64,000 nt of DNA, from positions 25,820,425 to 25,884,424 of the forward strand of contig NC_056546.1 in NCBI RefSeq assembly GCF_910596095.1, in the 5' to 3' direction. Each line of letters opens with the position of its first letter. Position 1 is the first letter of the stretch. Below are positions 57,911-64,000 of this stretch, one piece after another. The notes under the pieces were generated by a model. That model was given only the letters and a program-made list of their open reading frames with translations. It was not told the DNA's origin and did no database searches. This DNA is from Thunnus maccoyii (Eukaryota; Chordata; Actinopteri; Scombriformes; Scombridae). Position numbers and translations under genes: made by a program.

Positions 57911-58639
57911 GAGAGAGATAGGGAGAGAAGGAGAGTGTGAGAGAGGAAGAAAGGAATCGGGGGGGCAAACAGAAAGACGATTGGGAGTTGGCTGGTGCCT
58001 CCGTTGCTATGTATGGCTCATCTGGGCTCACTTATTTTTTCCTTTTTCTTTGACGCCTCTCTCTTTTTTTTCACTCTATCTCTCTCTCGTTATTCATTGT
58101 TCCCAGTTTAGCTCTTCCTTGCTCGCTCACACTCTCTTCCTTCCTTCTTGTATTCTTTTTCCTTTCCTCTACGGCTCCTGTATCATCTCTTTCAGTCATT
58201 CCTTCTCTTTTCCCTTCCTGTTGCCATCTTTCCATGTGAGTGTGTATATGCAAGTGTGTGTGCGCCATGCTGACTTTTATACTGTATATGTTTATACTGT
58301 ATATCTCCTCTAATCTGTAGAGAGGTAAGAATGGACTCTAGACCTATTGTAAATCTTCAATATGATATCACACCAACAAAAACTAAACTGTAAACACTGT
58401 AAAACTGAAAGGGTTGAGGTTTTAACCTCTTAAACTCCACTAAAACCTGCCAGTAGCCCAGTCACCTTATGTTGAATTCTAGTGAAGTTTCCAAAAAATA
58501 TCTATTCCATTAGATGTAATGATGAAGACTAAAAAACATGGAATCTTGGGTTTCAATCTTTGACTCAGTGTACACATCATATAGCTTCAATAATAGGTTG
58601 TTACATAATACATATGATCATATCAGACAGTATGGAATA

Positions 58640-59082
58640 AGGTGCTTTTTAAAGCCACATAAAGCCACATAAATTTACTTTCTTGCCAAGAGTTAAATGA
58701 GAAGTCACGCAAAATATGAAGCTACATCCAGCAGCCGGTTAGCTAAACTTAGCATACAAACTGGAAACAGCGGGGAGACCCTTAGCCTGGCGCTGTCCAG
58801 TGGTAACAAAATCCACCTACCAGAACCTCTAAAGCTCACAAATTAACATGTTATATCTTGCTTGTCTAATTAGTACAAAAATAGAAGTGTAAAAATGGCA
58901 AGTTGGGCTTTTATGGGGGGATTATAGCTGTTTCTAGTCTTTATGCTAAACTGAGCTAACTGGCTGTTGACTGCAGCTTTAAGTTTAACTAACTTATAAG
59001 AGTGGTATTGATCCTCTCATTTAACTCTTGGCAAGAAAGCAAATAAGAAAATTTGCCAATATGTCAAACTACTCCTTTAAGA
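58640..59082. repeat. Dispersed inverted-repeat family 3, copy C
   Basis: The left ACTTTCTTGCCAAGAGTTAA and the right end (CTCTTGGCAAGAAAGC) are inverted repeats of each other, and the element ends TACTCCTTTAAG. Non-coding, MITE-like. Confidence 0.8.
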
Positions 59083-60582
59083 AAAAATAAAGGGGGAAAA
59101 CTGTATGTTGAGGCATGAATGAGTCTGAAAGTTCAAGCCAACATGACTGAGGTAAATACAGCTGCCAGGGCTCACCTCACTTCTCCCTGCCTGCCCAGAT
59201 TTAACCACTGACAGGATTAAAGGTTCAGGTAGAGCCTCCCTTCCTGGTTCAATGGCAGGGCATTAGGCCACTGGGTTACGCTGTGTGGATGTGTGTAGTA
59301 GATGTTCCCTAACAGGGGTTCAACAGATGGTTATTGAGTAACATAACAAGCCCTTTGGCAGTCATATCATTATGAACCTGAACTATGTCATGCTGATACT
59401 TAATCATCTCTAAATTAAAACTTCAACATAACAATTTCTAACCTTATACCTAAATCTGACTATTTATAATGTTATTCTATTTTTCTAGTTTGTCTGGTCA
59501 GTCAGAGCTCTTCAGCTCTGTAAGCAATATGGCTGGCAACAGCAGATTGCAAGTCTAAATTTAGAGTTCAGCTGTCTGTACACTGTCTAGAAGACATGAA
59601 TTTATGTGCTGTTTTTTACTGGGAACTAATCCATATGACCATTTTGTCACTCATTTTGATTTTGTTTATGTCATGTATGAATGTAGTTAGCTAGCCATCT
59701 GTCTATTAGTATGTGGTCAGCTCAGTTTGGATCTACATCTAATCACGAATTGGTTTAAAGCCTATAGTTTCTAATCAGTGTGTGGCTTTATACATTAGAT
59801 GAATTTGAATCCAAGTATTGGATGCAAACTATGATGCAATGAAAAGTTTCAATACTCGCTTGAGGCAGAGAAAGTTTCTGTTAATAAAGAAGCTATCCAA
59901 TAATTACTATTTCCATAAATAAATCTCTGTGATGGCTGTGGTTGGTACGTTAGAATATTACAAAGTGGATTCATTTCTGTTTTTGCACAGTAGTAGTATG
60001 AATAATATCAACTGACACCCAAGAACAAAAAACTAATTTCCTCAATGCTAATCAATTCCATAATCAAATCTCTGTTGAGTGTGTTTGTGATATTCTTGAT
60101 GCTGACGGAAATACACTTAATTAAATCTTGTGTATTGTTTGCAGCATTTCAAGTTTGCTTAAATTTAGCTTGAAAGACAGATGAAAACAAAAATGCCCAC
60201 TTGCTCAGTTTGGCTCAGCTCAGTTTAGTTGTGCTTTAATGGCACGACAAGAAACAAACCTGCGCTGCCAAGCTCGATGGGATCAGCTGAGGTAAAACTG
60301 CAGACAGATGGCTGAGAGTAATTAAAGCAAAACCAATAGATACCAGTTTTATCAGTGTAATGCCAGAAAGGCTTGGTAGCAATCTAAATGTTCTTGAACG
60401 CATTTGTTCACTCTCCTAATACCTCCTAACTCCTAACTCTCAATACCATTTTATTCCTCATTGTGTCATACTTGTTCATTTGTCATACTGACTGAAAATC
60501 TCTTTTACTTTGCCCGGAAATCTGTCCTGTTGATCTTTCCTTGAATCATGTCCTTATTCTCCATCAAGTGATACTTAATCAC
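59083..60582 (+). other. Unique intronic sequence, ttc7a last visible intron
   Basis: AT-rich, no open frame or recognised repeat of note. No TTC7A terminal exon found on reading all three plus frames. Confidence 0.45.
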
Positions 60583-60713
60583 AGGAGTTCAGCATTTTGC
60601 CAAGACACTTAATCACTTCCTTTCAGACAGTGAGATGAGAAGATTGAGATCAATCTCATGTCTGAGCGTTAAGTATAGCATCAGGACATTGTTAGCTAAG
60701 GTTATCTTAAAAT

Positions 60714-60924
60714 TGTAGTATATAGTACCATTCACTTACACTGATGTGATGAAGCTACTGATGTGGAGGTGGAGTAAGACGAGGTGTGCCTCATCCAGTT
60801 GAGCTCAGAGTGCATGTAATGCAGTAAGAGTGTCTTCAATAGACCATGAGCTCATGCAGTTAAAGTCAAGTCTCTGGATATTCATCATATTTATCAAGTC
60901 TTCTGGTCATATGAAACTATAACA
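60714..60924 (+). repeat. 5' LTR
   Basis: 211 bp, TGTAGTATATAG ... CTATAACA. Divergence from the 3' LTR includes substitutions and a few indels, indicating an old insertion. Confidence 0.88.
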
Positions 60925-61040
60925 TGGTGTCAGAAGTTGTTCCAGGTCGTCATTTTGCCACAGTCGAGGGACACCAAAGTTTTTACTAGCTGAAATCTAA
61001 GCTAAGCCACTCTTGATGACCAATCACAAGCTTATATGAT

Positions 61041-62605
61041 ATGAGCTTTGTAGTCCCAGAAAATAAAGACAAGAAGAAATTACGGGTTTGCTTGGACCCC
61101 AGTGATTTGAACGGAGCAATTTTAAGACAGCGTCACTCCATTCCTACAATGGATGAAGTTTTGAGTAAATTTGGTGGTAAGAAGATATTCACAGTGCTAA
61201 ATGAAAAAGATGGCTATTGGCAAATAAAGCTAGACAAGGAGTCATTGCTACTGTGCACATTTAACACACCATGGGGAAGATATTGGTTCAAACGCCTACC
61301 ATTTGGAATCAAGTCAGCAAGTGAAGTTTTCCAGCAACACAACTGTGAAACATTTTGAGACATCCAAGGAGTTCACATCATAGCTGACAACATGATCATC
61401 GTCACATCTACAGAGGGAGAATGATGAGATAATACAGACGGTGGTGGCCAGAGCAAAAGAAGCCAATGTGAAATTCAACAAAGAGAAAATACAGTATAAG
61501 GTGAGCAGTGTAAACTACATGGGCCACATTGTCATCTCAGAGGGTGTTAAGGCAGATGAGGCAAAAGTCAAGGCCTATGCATCAAGGGCACTGACAGTGA
61601 CCAAAAAGTCTTCTCTGTCAAAAGATTCCATCAATATGTATATGGGATGAGGGTTAATGTTCAGTCAGACCACAAACCATTGGAAAACATCCTGAGAAAG
61701 CCACTGGGAACAGCTTCTTCCAGACTGCGGAAAATGCTGCTTCAGCTACAGCAATATGACTTAAATGTCACCTGCACACCAGGTAAAGATCTGCTGATCA
61801 CTGACACACTCTCATGAGCTGTCATACCAGAACATCACACGGCAGTAGGTGACATTATGGACGAAAAAGTTGTCTATGCTTTGGAGCCAACAGATGCCTT
61901 GAGTACAGAGACTCTAGAGCAGCTCAAGGGTGAAACAAAGAAAGACGACAAAGAAAGAAATACTGTAGCTGTTGCAAGACATACACAGACATGGTTGGCC
62001 CGGTCACGAGAAGCAGGTGGACCCAAGACTGACACAATATTGGCCTATGAGACACAAAATGGCAGTGAGAGAGGGAGTAATGTTCACAGGAGACAGGATA
62101 ATCCTACCAAGCACAATGGGAACAGAAATGTTACAAAAAGCTATGCACAGAAAAGACATCACACACTGTTATCATCAAAATGAAATTGGTATTCTCTAGA
62201 ATAGGAATACCAAAAGAGTTAGTGTGTGACCTTGTTCCATTTGCAAGCCAGGACATGAGAAACTTTGCAATGTCATGGGGCATAAAACTCACTCATTCCA
62301 GTCTGGGTTATACACAGTCAAACAGACTAGCTGAGAGAACAGTGAGAACTGTAAACGTGCTGAAGAAAGCGCAACAAACAAACACAGACCCTCATCTTGC
62401 ACTTACCCTGAGGAACACACCTGTAACAGACAAGGAGTACTACCCAGCACAAATGCTCATGGGCAGAGTCCTCAGAAGCACTCTACCCAGCTCTAGCACT
62501 GTTCTGCAGCCTGCAGTGCCCAAGGATGTACACTCAACTCTTCAAAATCTACAAAAAAGACAGCAACAGAGGAGCAAAGCAGCTTCCAGAACTGCACCCA
62601 GGTAG
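61041..62605 (+). pseudogene. Degenerate pol of the LTR element
   Basis: Fragments in different frames: reverse transcriptase 61041-61358, a further RT piece 61441-61650, RNase H-like sequence (about 61640-61815) with a premature TGA, a connecting segment 61857-62199 and integrase C-terminal part 62180-62605. The catalytic YxDD box region near 61385-61400 reads ADN, so the second Asp is lost. Described only; not a working gene. Confidence 0.85.
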
Positions 62606-62917
62606 TACTGTTCACATGGAAACAGCACAAGGTTGGTGTCCGGCTGTGGTCAGCACATAGAGAGATGAACCACGGTCCTATGACATAGTGACATCATCTG
62701 GTCAGCACTACAGACGCAACAGAGGCCATCTGAGGAAGACACCACAAAGCACCAGATGTACTCAGAAACAGACCTAGTAGATGATGAGCAGAGACCTGCT
62801 GTACCTGCATCTGCCCATCAGACACAGGTTCAGCAGAGAGTGCTGACATCAAGTTCTCATCCTCATTGAGGCCAGCTCAAACCACAAGTTATTTGACCAC
62901 CTGAGAGTTACAAAGGA

Positions 62918-63120
62918 TGCAGTATGTAGTGCCATGCACTTATACTGATGTGATGAAGTTACTGATGTGGAGGTAGAGTAACACAAAGTGTGCTTAGTTG
63001 AGCTCAGAGTGTATGCAATACAGTGTGATATACAATAAATGTTCAGTTCATGCAGTTAAAGTCAAGTCTCTGGATATTCATCATATATATCAAGTCTTAC
63101 GGTCATATGAAACTATAACA
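62918..63120 (+). repeat. 3' LTR
   Basis: 203 bp, TGCAGTATGTAG ... CTATAACA, followed by AAAAT. A short purine-rich stretch (ACAAAGGA) lies just before it, as expected of a plus-strand primer site. Confidence 0.88.
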
Positions 63121-63789
63121 AAAATCAAAGTACAGGTGGAGACAGCTAGCCTGGCTGGCTCTGTCAAAACATACCTACCAACACCTCTAAAACTAACTCA
63201 ATAACATGTTACATCTTGTTTTGTTTGACCTTGTGCATGAACAGAAATCTAAAAATGACAATTTGTAGTTTCATGGGGAGTTACGTCCTTGAAATATTTG
63301 TTGGTGAACAGTGACTGTGCACAGCTTCCCAAAGACCAAAACCTGTGTTCACAACTTTATCTAGCAATTGGCCTCAGCCAACATGTAACTTCCCTATCAC
63401 ATATTGTCATTTTTACATCTCTGTTCATGTACAGGTTAAACTATCAAGATACATTGTATACATTAGACAGCTATAGAGGTAGCTAGGCTAATGTCCTGTA
63501 TTCAGCTCTGTACTTAATGCACAGATGTGAGATTGACATACGTATTTCCTCTCATTTCACTCTCAGAAAGAAAACACATTATTAAACAACACTTATTTCC
63601 TAAAATGTTGACGTGTTTTACTGGCAACCATTTTTCCAGTGTGTCTACTGTTGTGTTTGTGCTTTTCTGCCAGCTTGTCTTGCTCAGCCTCTCCTGTGTT
63701 TACATCACACCACTGTAGTGTTTATTTGATTGAGCTGCTGACCTAGAAGGATCAACTTTTCCATGGTTACAACTTACAAGCATAACTGA

Positions 63790-64000
63790 CATGTGGCACA
63801 AATGGAAGGGGTCCAGGTATTCCTCACGTTGTGGGGACTTAACTCTGTTTACACAGTCATGTTGTGGGGACTCACCATATCCTCCTTATGGAGACAAAAA
63901 GCAAGTCCCCTTAACATAAATCTTTAATTTTAAAGTTTAAAGTTAAGGTAAGATTAGGGTTATTTTAGGGTTAGGCATGTGGTGGTTATGGTTAAGGTTA
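63790..64000. repeat. Dispersed repeat, truncated by window end
   Basis: GTTGTGGGGACT occurs twice, followed by AGGGTTAGGCATGTGGTGGT and similar GTTA-rich sequence. This combination is common in teleost interspersed repeats. It is not a telomeric array. Confidence 0.6.

Larger units (their letters stand above)
60714..63120 (+). mobile_element. Ty3/gypsy-type LTR retrotransposon, decayed, with target-site duplication
   Basis: LTRs at 60714-60924 and 62918-63120 both begin TG and end CA, and align along their length with moderate divergence. AAAAT flanks both outer ends (60709-60713, 63121-63125). A primer-site-like TGGTGTCAGAAG follows the 5' LTR directly. The interior carries pieces of pol: reverse transcriptase (RVCLDPSDLN, RYWFKRLPFGIKSASEVFQQ), RNase H and integrase C-terminal segments, with stops, frameshifts and deletions. 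Gag and protease are absent. It is inactive. Confidence 0.9.
60583..63612. repeat. Family 3 element, copy D, split by an LTR retrotransposon
   Basis: The left part (60583-60713) has the family's start (GAGTTCAGCATTTTGCCAAG, then GATGAGAAGATTGA). The right part (63126-63612) has the internal segments AACACCTCTAAAACTAACTC and GACAATTTGTAGTTTCATGG and the inverted end. The intervening 2.4 kb is the LTR element. Confidence 0.8.

Noticed and set aside
63900..64000. GTTAGGGTTA-like sequence suggesting a telomeric array
   Set aside because: Units are irregular and joined to a known type of interspersed repeat; no long TTAGGG run.
1..64000. CRISPR array, prokaryotic operons, tRNA or rRNA genes
   Set aside because: Nothing with the required structure was seen, and gene architecture is clearly vertebrate.

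Overview
The window is vertebrate nuclear DNA, almost certainly from a spiny-rayed (percomorph-like) teleost. Genes are split by GT-AG introns, (CA)n/(GT)n microsatellites are very dense, and there are teleost-type L2-like LINE remnants, a Ty3/gypsy-type LTR element and several short inverted-repeat families. The species cannot be told from the sequence.

Four protein-coding loci can be supported. (1) 1-2746, plus: the 3' part of a HIPK-family kinase-like gene. Its 5' exons lie outside the window. The catalytic Asp and Lys of the catalytic loop and the Gly of DFG are replaced, so it reads as a pseudokinase. A repetitive acidic tail follows, ending in a basic helix and five consecutive cysteines. 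(2) about 4489-7284, plus: prop1, the paired-like pituitary homeobox gene. Exons 2 and 3 are clear and exon 1 is a reasoned candidate. (3) 9316-11386, minus: mcfd2, a secreted EF-hand partner of the LMAN1 cargo receptor, with a signal peptide and an unusual nine-glutamine run. (4) 14351 to beyond 64000, plus: ttc7a, scaffold of the plasma-membrane PI4KA complex. Nineteen coding exons (779 codons) are mapped here with consistent phases. The last exon(s), about 70-80 codons by comparison with mammalian TTC7A, are not in the window.

mcfd2 and ttc7a are head-to-head. The roughly 2-3 kb between them holds two TCGCGAGA promoter elements inside a 10-bp inverted repeat. The MCFD2-TTC7A pairing matches the human arrangement and supports calling this paralogue ttc7a rather than ttc7b. 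prop1 and the HIPK-like gene beside them is a different neighbourhood from that of human PROP1.

Most of the sequence from 14.5 to 64 kb is ttc7a intron. It holds microsatellites, dispersed palindromic repeats, a 5'-truncated L2-like LINE on the minus strand (about 54.19-55.74 kb), an older LINE scrap (about 47.26-47.76 kb), and a 2.4-kb LTR retrotransposon (60714-63120) with both LTRs, a 5-bp target duplication and a decayed pol. That element sits inside an older inverted-repeat element, a nested insertion that can be read directly.

The most interesting points for follow-up are the HIPK-like pseudokinase with a probable membrane-anchoring tail, the nested LTR insertion, a possible in-frame alternative terminal exon in ttc7a intron 7, CA repeats lying just downstream of several ttc7a 5' splice sites, the polyQ in mcfd2, and a few compact candidate regulatory sites (a DR1 nuclear-receptor site and an RFX X-box next to an octamer). 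I saw no prokaryotic-type system, CRISPR array, rRNA or tRNA.
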